Below, in pieces: positions 24,162-34,400 of a stretch of 64,000 nucleotides of DNA (the first letter of the stretch is position 1; each line of letters starts with the position of its first letter). The DNA lies in the NCBI GenBank assembly GCA_964578835.1, contig CAZOEL010000015.1, positions 31,441-95,440 on the forward strand, read 5' to 3'. The notes below the pieces were generated by a model. The model was not told the origin of the DNA and searched no databases. It was given only the letters and a program-made list of their open reading frames with translations. Position numbers and translations under genes: made by a program. This DNA comes from CAZOEL01 sp964578835 (GTDB taxonomy: Bacteria; Desulfobacterota; Syntrophobacteria; Syntrophobacterales; Syntrophobacteraceae).

Positions 24162-25577
24162 ATGAGCAGAAAATTCCAAGTAAAAGCGGTTCCAAGCACC
24201 TGGCTGGAAAGCAATGGACGGCGGCTCGACTGCGGTCCATATATGTCTGGTGCGGTAGAGATTCGCGAACTCCTAAAAAAACATAAAACTGATGTACTTC
24301 CAGATTTGACAGCAGGTCATGATGGGGGGATTTACAACGGCCCTCAGTTTGAACGGAATTATGTTGATGATGCGCAATACGGTGTTCCGTTTTTAACAAC
24401 CACTTTCATGATGCAGGCTGATTTGAGCCGGTTGCCTCTTTTGAGCAAGAAGGATGCGTACTCCAGAAAACTCAACTACTTGCGGGTTCACGAGGGGATG
24501 ACGTTAATTACGTGTTCCGGAACGGTGGGAAGGACCATCTATGCACGCTCAGACATGAATGGCGTTTGGTCCAACCAAGATATCCTGAAGATCATTGCTG
24601 ATCCAAATCGTATACTCTCGGGGTACCTGAATGCATATCTCTGCACGAGATTCGGAGTGCCCTTTATTGTTTCCGGAAAATATGGCTCGGTAATTACTCA
24701 TCTCGAGCCAAAGCATTTTGCTGATCTCTTGGTTCCCCGCCTTGGAGAAACTATCGAGCAGAAGGCCCATGACCTTGTTGACGAATCTGCTGCGCTGCTC
24801 GCCAAATACCAGGCCAACTTAAGTGAGGCGACAGAACTGTACTTCGACGCGGTTGATCTGAAGGACATTACACCAAGCGAGTGGCACTCATGGGGATCAG
24901 ATCTTGGCTTCGCAGTTACCGCAGGCGTTCAATCTTTCAGAGCCCTAAACTTTAATCCCCGGCTTAATCGGCTTTGTGAGCGAATCAAAAAGGGGCGATG
25001 GAAGCCTTTAGCGGAATTATGTCTCGACGGCACCTTAAAGAGTGGACCTCGTTTCAAAAGGATCGATGCAGACCCTGAATATGCATATCAGTTGATAGGC
25101 CAAAAGCAGATATTCTGGTTGAGGCCTGAAGGGCGCTGGATTGCAAAGAAATCTGTCGGAACTGAAGTGCTTGTACCGGACGGAGCTATCCTTGTTGCTG
25201 CCCAAGGAACTCTGGGTGAAAGTGAGTTGTTTTGTCGCTCTGAATTTATTACTGGAGCCACCCTGGAGCGAGCGTACTCCCAGCACTTTCTGAGAGTTAT
25301 TGGAGATGAGACTATTATCGAACGCGGAGCGTTGTTTTCATTTATGCGCTCAGAAACTGCATTCCGAATGCTTCGCTCAGCCTCGACAGGAAGCAAACTC
25401 CAGGATTTCCATTATGCTGTGTTGCCGTCACTACCAATCCCATATCCTGATCGGGCGGTTCGTGCGAAGTGCCATAACCTAGTCATGGAGGCTTATGAAG
25501 CCCGAGATGAGGCCATTAAGCTAGAAGACGAAGCCCGCACCCTCGTCGAGAGTGCTATCGAGGGAGGAGGCCGCTAA
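24162..25577 (+). CDS. Type I restriction specificity subunit (HsdS/MAD5-like)
   Basis: A 471-residue specificity subunit that would direct the methyltransferase to its bipartite target. It has two target-recognition halves. The first, about 1-190, includes TCSGTVGRTIYARSDMNGVWSNQDI. The first helical spacer is around 195-230 (IEQKAHDLVDESAALLAKYQ). The second recognition half (about 260-420) has AAQGTLGESELFCRSEFITGATLERAYS, and the final helix (YEARDEAIKLEDEARTLVE) closes the protein. The two TRD-helix units are the normal HsdS plan. The start has GCGAGGTGACGTT before ATG. The last base of its TAA is the A of the next ATG, so translation with the kinase gene is coupled. Confidence 0.88.
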   Translation: MSRKFQVKAVPSTWLESNGRRLDCGPYMSGAVEIRELLKKHKTDVLPDLTAGHDGGIYNGPQFERNYVDDAQYGVPFLTTTFMMQADLSRLPLLSKKDAYSRKLNYLRVHEGMTLITCSGTVGRTIYARSDMNGVWSNQDILKIIADPNRILSGYLNAYLCTRFGVPFIVSGKYGSVITHLEPKHFADLLVPRLGETIEQKAHDLVDESAALLAKYQANLSEATELYFDAVDLKDITPSEWHSWGSDLGFAVTAGVQSFRALNFNPRLNRLCERIKKGRWKPLAELCLDGTLKSGPRFKRIDADPEYAYQLIGQKQIFWLRPEGRWIAKKSVGTEVLVPDGAILVAAQGTLGESELFCRSEFITGATLERAYSQHFLRVIGDETIIERGALFSFMRSETAFRMLRSASTGSKLQDFHYAVLPSLPIPYPDRAVRAKCHNLVMEAYEARDEAIKLEDEARTLVESAIEGGGR

Positions 25578-28500
25578 TGGCGAAAGTCATACCCATCGGG
25601 CAACCCGCAAACGAATCTGAACGCCAGGCCATCGGTTTCCTTCGGGATCATCTACCCGAAAGCTGGCTTATCTTCCACAACTTCGAGATGCGTCAGGGTG
25701 AGGAAGTGTTCGAAATCGACATCGCCATCCTCGCGCCTCATGCGGTGTATCTGGTGGATGTCAAAGGGACGCGGGGCAACATCGATGTGTATGGCTCCAA
25801 GTGGTATCCCGAGGGACGACAGCCGTTCTTCTCGCCGCTGGCCAAGCTGCGCAGCCATGCCAAGACCATGGCCGCCATAATCCGCGAGAGCAACACCGGC
25901 CTGATCGAGCTGCGCAAGGCACATGTGCATGCCACCGTGCTGCTCACCGCCGATGATGCCGCAGTATTCGACCAGACAGGCATCGACAGCCCGGACGTGA
26001 CCGACTTCAAGCACTGCCTGAAATACTTCCACGACGCGAGCCGCATCCCCGACAACCGGCTGGATAACATCGCCCGCTTCCATGCCCAGATCGCCAAGGC
26101 GATCACCGGGAAGGCCAAACCCAAAAGCGCGGCGCTGGTATTCCGCGACTGGCAGGTGGAGGAGAAGCTGGGCGGCGCCGACCGCTACACCGAGTACCGC
26201 GCCAGGCACAATCTTTTGGGCAAGAGCGGCGGCATGGCCCGCCTGCGCGTCTATCAGGCGGACCCCTACCAGGAGGAGACCGCCCGCAAGGAAGAGTTCA
26301 AGAAGATCAGCAACGCCTACCGCGCCGTAGCGCACATGCCGGCCCACGCCAATGTGCTGGCGGTGAAGGATCTCTTCGTCTCGGACGATGAAGACAAGGT
26401 GGTGCTGGTCACCGAGGACCTGCCCGGCCAGGCCCTGCGCCTGCACATTAAAAAGGCTTCGCTGGCGCTGACCTTTGACCAGAAGCTCCAGGTGATGCGA
26501 GATGTGCTGTCGGCGCTGGACCATGCTCACCACTTTGAAGTGATTCACCGCAATCTCACCCCGGACGCCATCCTGGTGACCAAGGGCGGCCAGTCCCGAG
26601 TAACCGCTTTTGATTTCGCCCGGGTGGGAAAGAACCGGACGTCCACCATTGCCGATCAGGTGGTGGATGACCTGGATCCGGCCTATCAGGCTCCGGAGTG
26701 CTTCAGGGACCCCTCTCAGGCCAGCATCGCTTCCGACATCTATGCCGCCGGACTCATTTTCTACGAGCTTCTGACGGGAGAGCTGCCTTTTGAAGGCGTG
26801 GACCAGATGATGGAGGCCGATGGCAAATTTCCGATGAAGCCCTCCGAGCACAAGGCAGATCTTCCTAAAGGCATCGATGAGTGGCTGCAAGGGTTTTGTG
26901 AGTTTGACCCCGAGGATCGCCATGCCAGCGCCGCCATAGCCCGCAAGGCCCTGGATGACCTGATTCTGCCCGAGGCTAAAAACGACTCCGCCTCGCATGT
27001 CGGCGGCCCAGCCGTGGTTGTGCCGCAGCTTCCGGAGGATCTGACCAACCTTCCGCAGGATTTCATTTTGGCCGATCGGTTTCGCATTCAGAAGAAACTG
27101 GGCAGCGGCGGCTTTGGCGTGGCCTACAAGGTGTTTGATTCCCTGGGCGATGTGGTGCGGGTCATTAAGCTGGTGACCAGGGACCGCCGTAGCGTATACG
27201 AACGACTGCGCCGAGAATACAAAACCCTGACCAATCTGCCCGAACACCCGCACGTGGTGAAAGTGATCTGGGCGGATCGCATGGCCGACGCAAAGCAAAC
27301 GCCTTACATCGTATTCGAGTATGTGGAAGGTCTGGACGTCTCGGATCTCATCGATGCCGAGGCCCTGTCCCTGGAGGATGCCGTGCGCATCGTGCGGGAA
27401 GCGACCGAGGGGCTGGCCCATCTCCACAAACACGGGGTCTACCATCAGGACGTCAAACCTTCCAATTTGCTGTGGACAGACAAGGGGGTCCGCATCATCG
27501 ACTTCAACGTGGCGGTCTCGGAGAATGACGAGATTCAAGGCGGCGGTGGGACACGCCGCTACCTGCCGCCGGACTATGACTACTCTTCCGAGCCGGCTGC
27601 CTCGGATCGCACGGACCGTGACCTCTATGCCCTGGGAATTTCATTTTACGAGTGTCTGACCGGCAAGTATCCCTTCGACGAGCAGGCGCCGCCGATCAAG
27701 ACCCATGCAAAGGACCCCGGGCAGTTCAAGGGCTGCGCCGACTTGAGCGCTCCCCTGGTCAATGTGCTGGTGAAGATGATCGCCCCGGAGCGCAAGGACC
27801 GCTTTGTCTCGGCGGAGGAGCTCCTGACGGCATTGGCGGAGGTCAAAAACTACCGAACGGCGACGACTGCGGGTAATTTGGAGGCCGGACCGAAGGTCTT
27901 GGCGAAGCTGGGCCTGGAGCCGACCAGGCCCAACACCAACCCTTTTGTCACCCATCTGCTGACGCTCTACAGCCAGAGCAAGTTTTCCAACGCCGGCACC
28001 CGCGGCCTGGACGAGATTGGCAAGGCCACCTACGTGCCGACCTACCTGGACGAGAAGCTCAAGCCCGCGCTGCTCAAGGGCGAATTCCGTCTGGTGATCA
28101 TCAGTGGGAATGCCGGCGATGGCAAAACGGCGTTCATTCAGCAGTTCGAGGCTTTTGCCGAGAGCAAGGGCGCGCAGATGCAGCGTGGCTCGAACGGTGC
28201 TGTTTTCCAGCTCGGGGGGCACACCTACCAGAGCAACTATGACGGCAGTCAGGATGAAGGCGACGAGCGCAACGATGTCGTACTGCAGAAGTTCTTTGCT
28301 CCCTTCGCGGGCAAGGACGCTTCCGGATGGCCCGAGAATCAGACTCGTCTGATCGCCATCAACGAGGGCCGCCTGGTTGATTTCTTCCTGGAGCATGAGG
28401 AGGAGCTCCCATTGCTCTCAAGGCAGATCCAGCAAGGCCTGGCCGGGGCCGCTCCCGAGCGTGGCGTCGCCGTGATCAATCTCAACCTGCGTTCGGTAGT

Positions 28501-29728
28501 GGCCGAGCTCGAAGGGGGCCAGTCCTCGATTCTGGAGCGCTCGATCTCGCGCATGTCGCAGCGAGAATACTGGCAGGCCTGTGAGAAATGCGATCTTAAG
28601 GGCAAGTGTTATGCCTACCACAACGCTCGGACTTTCCAAGATCCGGTTGCCGGACCCAAGGTGATCGAGCGTCTGAAAACGCTCTACACTATTACCCATC
28701 TGCGTGGCCGCCTGCACATCACCATGCGCGACCTGCGCTCCGCATTGGCTTTCATGCTGGTGGGCGCCCGGGATTGCGACGGCATCCATCAGCTCTACCA
28801 AAATGGTGGTGAGGAGAACCAAAACCGAATCCTGGACGGTTTCTACTTCAATTCCTGGCTTGGCGGGGCGCAAGGTTCGAATGATCGTCTGATTTCACTG
28901 CTGTGCGAGATCGATGTCGCCGAGGTGAGCAATCCCGACCTGGATCGGGAGTTAGGCTTTCTCAATCCCAAAACCAAGGCCATGAGTCGTTTCTCGTTCG
29001 CCGAACGGGCCGGATATGATGATGAATTGGTCGAGACGCTGTTCCGCAACCTGCCCCGCGATTACTCGTCGAAGAACCGCGCCCGGCTTATTGCCAAACA
29101 CCGTAAGCACCTCGCCCACATGCGTCGCCGTCATTTCTTCGAGCGGCGCGACATCGGTTGGAAGGAGATGTTGCCCTACGGAAGCATCGATCCCTTCCTG
29201 AATGCCATACAACAACCAGGCAAGAAGAGCCTTGAAGAACTAACCGCTATCCTCCAGGCCATCAACCGGGGGGAAGGGCTGAGCGACCCGGCGCGGCTGG
29301 GCAATCAGTTGGCGCTGCGTGTCCGTCAGGTGGATAAAGGCACGATCCGCAGCTACCGTCTATTTGAAGGCGACGATTTTGTGCTCCGCACCGAGCAGGA
29401 AACGACGGCTCATCCCTTCCTCGAGTGCCTGTCCCAGGCATTGGTGCTGCTCTATGACTCCGGTGACGGACACAAGGCGAGCCTGCGCCTTACCCTCGAC
29501 ATTTACGAAATGCTTATGCGGTTGAACAACGGCTACCGGCCGAGCATCGAGGAACAGGAAGGCTTCTATCTGAGCCTGGCGGTGTTCAAGAATCGATTGG
29601 CCGCTGTTCCCTACAAAGAAGTGTTGCTGACAAAAACCGGGCGCCGGTTTTATGAAATCAACCGCGATGACAGCGGAGTGCTGACGATGCAGGTATCGGA
29701 AAAAGGAGCCCCATACAGTGTCGATTAA
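25577..29728 (+). CDS. NERD - pseudokinase - Ser/Thr kinase - P-loop NTPase fusion (MAD6/PglW-like)
   Basis: A 1383-residue protein. Residues 1-180 are a NERD domain (nuclease-related; EIDIAILAPHAVYLVDVKGT carries the D...(D/E)xK-like core). Residues about 190-470 form a kinase fold without a Gly loop, with HRNLTPDAIL replacing HRD and DFA replacing DFG, so it is probably a pseudokinase. Residues about 500-770 form a second kinase: LGSGGFGVAYK (507), HQDVKPSNLL (623) and DFN. From about 790 an NTPase follows, with Walker A ISGNAGDGKTAF (843) and a CEKCDLKGKC cluster near 1000. PglW of BREX and the MADS kinase MAD6 share the NERD-kinase plan. There is no PglZ or PglX here. It overlaps the next gene by 11 bases. 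Confidence 0.85.
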   Translation: MAKVIPIGQPANESERQAIGFLRDHLPESWLIFHNFEMRQGEEVFEIDIAILAPHAVYLVDVKGTRGNIDVYGSKWYPEGRQPFFSPLAKLRSHAKTMAAIIRESNTGLIELRKAHVHATVLLTADDAAVFDQTGIDSPDVTDFKHCLKYFHDASRIPDNRLDNIARFHAQIAKAITGKAKPKSAALVFRDWQVEEKLGGADRYTEYRARHNLLGKSGGMARLRVYQADPYQEETARKEEFKKISNAYRAVAHMPAHANVLAVKDLFVSDDEDKVVLVTEDLPGQALRLHIKKASLALTFDQKLQVMRDVLSALDHAHHFEVIHRNLTPDAILVTKGGQSRVTAFDFARVGKNRTSTIADQVVDDLDPAYQAPECFRDPSQASIASDIYAAGLIFYELLTGELPFEGVDQMMEADGKFPMKPSEHKADLPKGIDEWLQGFCEFDPEDRHASAAIARKALDDLILPEAKNDSASHVGGPAVVVPQLPEDLTNLPQDFILADRFRIQKKLGSGGFGVAYKVFDSLGDVVRVIKLVTRDRRSVYERLRREYKTLTNLPEHPHVVKVIWADRMADAKQTPYIVFEYVEGLDVSDLIDAEALSLEDAVRIVREATEGLAHLHKHGVYHQDVKPSNLLWTDKGVRIIDFNVAVSENDEIQGGGGTRRYLPPDYDYSSEPAASDRTDRDLYALGISFYECLTGKYPFDEQAPPIKTHAKDPGQFKGCADLSAPLVNVLVKMIAPERKDRFVSAEELLTALAEVKNYRTATTAGNLEAGPKVLAKLGLEPTRPNTNPFVTHLLTLYSQSKFSNAGTRGLDEIGKATYVPTYLDEKLKPALLKGEFRLVIISGNAGDGKTAFIQQFEAFAESKGAQMQRGSNGAVFQLGGHTYQSNYDGSQDEGDERNDVVLQKFFAPFAGKDASGWPENQTRLIAINEGRLVDFFLEHEEELPLLSRQIQQGLAGAAPERGVAVINLNLRSVVAELEGGQSSILERSISRMSQREYWQACEKCDLKGKCYAYHNARTFQDPVAGPKVIERLKTLYTITHLRGRLHITMRDLRSALAFMLVGARDCDGIHQLYQNGGEENQNRILDGFYFNSWLGGAQGSNDRLISLLCEIDVAEVSNPDLDRELGFLNPKTKAMSRFSFAERAGYDDELVETLFRNLPRDYSSKNRARLIAKHRKHLAHMRRRHFFERRDIGWKEMLPYGSIDPFLNAIQQPGKKSLEELTAILQAINRGEGLSDPARLGNQLALRVRQVDKGTIRSYRLFEGDDFVLRTEQETTAHPFLECLSQALVLLYDSGDGHKASLRLTLDIYEMLMRLNNGYRPSIEEQEGFYLSLAVFKNRLAAVPYKEVLLTKTGRRFYEINRDDSGVLTMQVSEKGAPYSVD

Positions 29729-31400
29729 AGGTAGGGACAAGGAATTTAGAATTCCAAAAGTCAGCTATTTGGATTTCAAGCATATCGAGATGGATCGTGT
29801 CCTCACAATGCTGTTTCCCCGCTTGAAATATGACGGTTATGCGAGCAGGCGTCCTCCCAGGGGTGGCGATCTGTCCATCGATGAATTCATGGAGGATTTT
29901 CTGGAGCATCCGGAGTGGTTTTCGGGTTTTGACAAGCATCCCGATGTTGTTCGAAACTGGATTGAAACGGACCTCATGGATATGGTCAACCGGGGCAAGG
30001 CCAATCAGGCCGTCGCGGCGCCACGACCGCTGCATGGCAATACCTACAAATTCCGTAATGCAAAGCACACCCGTGACTACGGTGCGGCGGAGCAGATCTA
30101 CTGGATGCTCTTTTACGCCCGCAAAGGCAAAGGCCAGGCTGCCCGCGATGCTCTGAAACGATTCTTCTTCACAGGAGTGGACTTCGTAACGGATCGTTAT
30201 GATCCCGGCGCCTCCGTTGATGTGGAAACGCAGGCGATTCTGCGCCTGGATCATCAGGTTACCCAGGATATGAAGGATTCCAAGGATCCGTCACGCTTCC
30301 AGCCCTTGTGCATCGGCCAGGCGGATATAATGGCGGATGATATCCTGCGGCTGCTTGCCTATGAGCCATTCATCCCGCGCTCGGTGCTGGTGGACTACCT
30401 CAAGACCCTTTTGACGTTCCACCTTGCGCTCTACCATCTCAAGCTCCTGCAGATTCTTCCCGGGCTGGTGAAACAGCGCTCGGGCAACAAACTTTGCAGC
30501 ATCAAGGAATGCCCGATCAATCCCGGACTCCACGATGCTCTGGATGGCTGTCCCTACCGCATAGCGGTCGTGGTGGATATGGGCGATGTCAACAACCGTC
30601 ACATGGCTGAGCTGGCCCGAAAGTTCACCGACCGCCTTTACAGCAAGATTCCCGCTTTCGTGCAGGCCAATTTTGTTGTCAAGAAGCTCGATGAGATGGC
30701 GGAATACCTGAGCAAGAAAACCGGCAAGCTCGCTGCGCCGGCCAATGGCATATTTGGCGTCGGAGACCTGGTTTCGCTGCTGAACCCCGAGCATGATGCC
30801 GAAAGGGAAGCCTACTTCAAGTTCCGCCTGGCCAGTCTCATTGAGGAGTCGACGTCCGGAAACGAGGACCTGGACCCGGAAATTCGGGAGGTCACCGCAA
30901 TGGGGCTCGGCGAGTTCGAGTCTTTCATTGAAATCTTGATGGCGTATCGTGGCAAGTATCACCGCCAATACATCACGGAATGTCTGGATTCCCTGCTTTT
31001 GAAGAACAAGGAAAACGGCCTTCTGGCTCAATCCCGCGCCAAGGGAAGCCCGCGCAGGTTCTCATTTGGAAGCAAGTTGCTCGAGGTGCTCCTGCAGGTG
31101 GCCGTGCTGACTCAGGATGAAGGGCGTTTCATCACTCAGGAAGTTCGTATCGAAGATTTGCTGTCTTTTCTAAGGAACCGCTACGGCCTGTATATCGACC
31201 GGCTTCCGGAGAACGCTCGGTCCAATAGCAGCATACTCGACGGGCGAGCGCTGCGTCTGAATATTGAAGCCTTCAAGCGCCGTCTGCGTGAGATCGGGTT
31301 TTATGAGGATCTGTCCGACGCCTACGTCACCCAGAAGGTTTCACCACGCTATGCCATTGAGAAAAAAGACGGAACGGACAAAAACGGGAGGTACGCATGA
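29718..31400 (+). CDS. MAD7-position defence protein, unknown fold
   Basis: A 560-residue soluble protein. Start GTG at 29718 lies inside the end of the kinase gene (11-base overlap) and has AAAAAGGAG upstream. I see no catalytic motif I can name. Visible points are an aromatic-rich N-terminus (RIPKVSYLDFKH, DEFMEDFLEHPEWF), a central Cys/Pro piece (KLCSIKECPINPGLHDALDGCPYRIAVVVDMGDVN) and a helical C-terminus. The stop overlaps the start of the large ATPase gene (ATGA). Being fixed between a PglW/MAD6-type kinase and a HerA-type ATPase matches the position of MAD7. A DptG-like role is an alternative. The function is inferred only from place. Confidence 0.7.
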   Translation: MSIKGRDKEFRIPKVSYLDFKHIEMDRVLTMLFPRLKYDGYASRRPPRGGDLSIDEFMEDFLEHPEWFSGFDKHPDVVRNWIETDLMDMVNRGKANQAVAAPRPLHGNTYKFRNAKHTRDYGAAEQIYWMLFYARKGKGQAARDALKRFFFTGVDFVTDRYDPGASVDVETQAILRLDHQVTQDMKDSKDPSRFQPLCIGQADIMADDILRLLAYEPFIPRSVLVDYLKTLLTFHLALYHLKLLQILPGLVKQRSGNKLCSIKECPINPGLHDALDGCPYRIAVVVDMGDVNNRHMAELARKFTDRLYSKIPAFVQANFVVKKLDEMAEYLSKKTGKLAAPANGIFGVGDLVSLLNPEHDAEREAYFKFRLASLIEESTSGNEDLDPEIREVTAMGLGEFESFIEILMAYRGKYHRQYITECLDSLLLKNKENGLLAQSRAKGSPRRFSFGSKLLEVLLQVAVLTQDEGRFITQEVRIEDLLSFLRNRYGLYIDRLPENARSNSSILDGRALRLNIEAFKRRLREIGFYEDLSDAYVTQKVSPRYAIEKKDGTDKNGRYA

Positions 31401-34400
31401 GCAACGCGTTCACAAGGCTGTCCCGGGATAAATTGAACGCGGAGGTTGCTGGTTTACTCTGCCCCCGGATTGAAGAGATCCTGGGCGATCGGGGTCCGGG
31501 CCACTGCATGCGGGTGACCGACCTCGACAGCGATATCATGGAATCTGTCTGTAAGGAGTTGCGCCGCACCCGGGAAGACGGCAACATTTTCATCCTTGGG
31601 AGCTCTAACCAGGAAAACCTGCCTTTCCGCGTGACTTCCACCAAGCTGGTGGAACTGCGTAATCCGGATGAAAATGGTGAACTGCGTCAACCGCTGCTCG
31701 TTTTCATCCCGACTTCCCTTCGCACCAGTGCGGAGGATTCCTTTGGCATTGCCACTTTCGAAGAGCTGGCTTTCATAACCATCTACGAGGATCTTGTCGG
31801 CTTATTGCTTGAGCGACTTCCTGCAAGTCTGGTTGGTCATGTGCGCGATCTTTTCGGAATCCTCTCAGAAGAGGAATGGCTTTTTGCCAACGATGTTTCC
31901 CGCGTGCGGTATCTGCTCACGGCGCTGGAAAACGGCATTGACGGGGAAACACTCGGAGCGAGCCTCTATGAGCTGACGCTGATTCCCGATTTCAAACTCT
32001 TTGCCGACCCCGGAATCGTCAGCGGGAGGATTCGGCGGAATCTCGGAAGCGTGCGAAATCTGATCGTCTCTCATAAATCGGTGCGCGGACGCATCGCGGA
32101 TTTGGGCTTGAGCGACAAGGCCCTCGAGTCGCGCCTGTTTACCTATTTTGAGAAATACGACATCCAGGAGCCGGAGACATGGACGTCTCCAATTGCGACT
32201 GAAAAAAGCTGGTGGAGTATCTCGTTCGACAAGTGGGCATTCCAGGAAGAGCTCTCACTGGACAAGGTTCACCTGAAGGTTGTGGAAACGGACCTGCCCG
32301 TAGTGCAGGAGGGGGAAACCGACGATCAGCTGTCCGGCCTTATCGGTCAGCAGGTTTTGGTTCCAAGCGAACGCCGCAGAATGAACGTGGTCTTCGATGT
32401 CACCCCCCACCCCGATAAAGTGACCGGTCTGGATCATTTTACAGTACAGGTAGTGTCGCAGGCTGGTGGCCCGGTCGGAAAATCCAAGAAAGTCAAAACC
32501 TGGACAGCGAAGCGAACCCGGGCAACCGCCAGCCTTTTGAAGTTGAACAAGATAGAGTTCGAGGAGGGTTGGCATTTTATCCGTGTTCTTCCTTGGACGG
32601 CAGATGGCGACCCGATTCCCCTTCAAGTGGATTCAAGTTCTGAATCGACCATGCGATCTTATGAAAGCGAACCTTTCTATGTAATGCCCGGAGGTAATAT
32701 CGAGGAAGAGCCGCCGCAGCGTGCAATCCCTATCGAGCAGAGTATTGAGCACGCCCGGTTCCGCCTGCAGTTTACCGCCCTGGGGGACGAGCGCGACCCC
32801 GATGAGATAGCCGTGAGCGGAGTCGCCTGGGCTGAAGGGAGACGATCCAAGAAGACCTCACGACAGGAAACCTTGCTCGCCAAATTCGGCCGTGAAGGCG
32901 CGGTGCAGATCCTTGTTTCTCGTATGCTCAAAACCATCGAGCAGCGGATTCTGGCCGAGCCGAAACATCCCGTGGGCTGGAGAATGCAGATCAACCTGGA
33001 TACCCCCGAGCCGCCTTCCAGGGTTGGACTCACGCTGCCATCCTCAACCGCCATGGCGTCGTTCCTGGCGGCCCGAGAAGAGCTGTTTAAAGCGGTTCGC
33101 AGGGATTCCGCAGAACTGATCATGCAGGGACTATCGTTCCAGGACGTCCAAAAGGAGTCTCTTACATATGCCGAGGCCTACCTTGATCTGGTGAGGAGTC
33201 TCCTTCGACAGGCGGAAACCACTTCCGGCGCGGAGCGGCAGCAGCATCTCCAATCCCTGCGCAACGTGCTGGCCGTTGATTCCATTCACGTCATCCAGAC
33301 CGATTTCCGGGGAAAACATCGCGAGGCGGTTCTGGTATCCCCGACGCACCCGCTTCGCGCCCTGTGGCTGAGCAGTTGGGTGAGGTTGGGTAGGGATTGG
33401 ATTGAAAAGATCAAGTCGGGTGGGAAAGAGCACATTCCTCATGTCAGATCCACACTGCTGGATGGCCTTGTTCCCTCTGCATTCCCGGTGGGTATTCCTG
33501 TTGAAGATGGGCGCATTTTCACTCTGGTGGACAACATGAATGCTTTCTGGGCTCTCTATGCGCCGACTACCGAGGAAAACTCACGCGGCCTGATGGCCGA
33601 AATCTGCTCCGCTCTCGGCCTCGCCGAACCGTCGACGGCCGGGGCGGACATCTCCGGCAAGGTGATTGCGGACAAGATCGAGCGGTATCTTTCCCAGCAC
33701 CCTTATGTGCGTGAACTGTCACTGAACGTCTTCAATCCCGGCGCCGCTTCGGTCATAGCCGATACCTTGTTGTCGCTGCAGCAGAAGCGCGAGCATGCAG
33801 ATCTGCGCTATGACATTCGGCTCTTTTCCTCAGACCCCGATTCGCCGGTCCTTGGCGAAGCTCTGGAATCGATGGTTCGCCCGGGATCTACGGTCAACGA
33901 GGCAGCCGATGCTTTTGCAGCCTCCACCGGCAGTCATCTGTTCTCAAAGCTGAAGCTGGCCAAGCACTCATTGTCGGAATTTCATGTAGATGTGAAGCGG
34001 TTTTCCGCACATATCAGCATCCTGCTGGACGTATTTCCCGCCGAGGAGCTTTCCATTGCCGAGAAGCCGCAGGGGATCATCCCTCTCTATGGATTGGTAC
34101 AGGATTTCGACACCGAATTTTTTGACGACGACTCGGGAACTCTCTGGAACAAGCGACCCGTTGTCGGACGCTCGCTCACCGCGGATAGCCAGGCAGCCTG
34201 CTTTGGGCTGTTGTCATCTCTGAGCCGGCGCCTGTGTTTTGCAACTTCGGCTGTCGCGGCATCCGGGGCCAGCTTCAAAGCGGTTCCGGTCGTGACGTTG
34301 GGGTTGAATGTGGCTCAACGCGAGTTGATCTATGAAATCCATCAGATCAGCGATTGGGTGTTCACAATTGACCGCAACATGGGGATTGAGTTTTTCGATC

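Noticed and set aside
20664..25577. A standard type I restriction-modification system (HsdM/HsdS)
   Set aside because: No HsdR translocase gene is present, and kinase, 560-aa and giant ATPase genes are coupled by overlaps to hsdS, which fits MADS-like organisation better.
25652..27538. Minus-strand open frame of 628 codons
   Set aside because: Antisense shadow of the NERD-kinase gene; low-complexity His/Gly/Leu/Gln translation with no family features.
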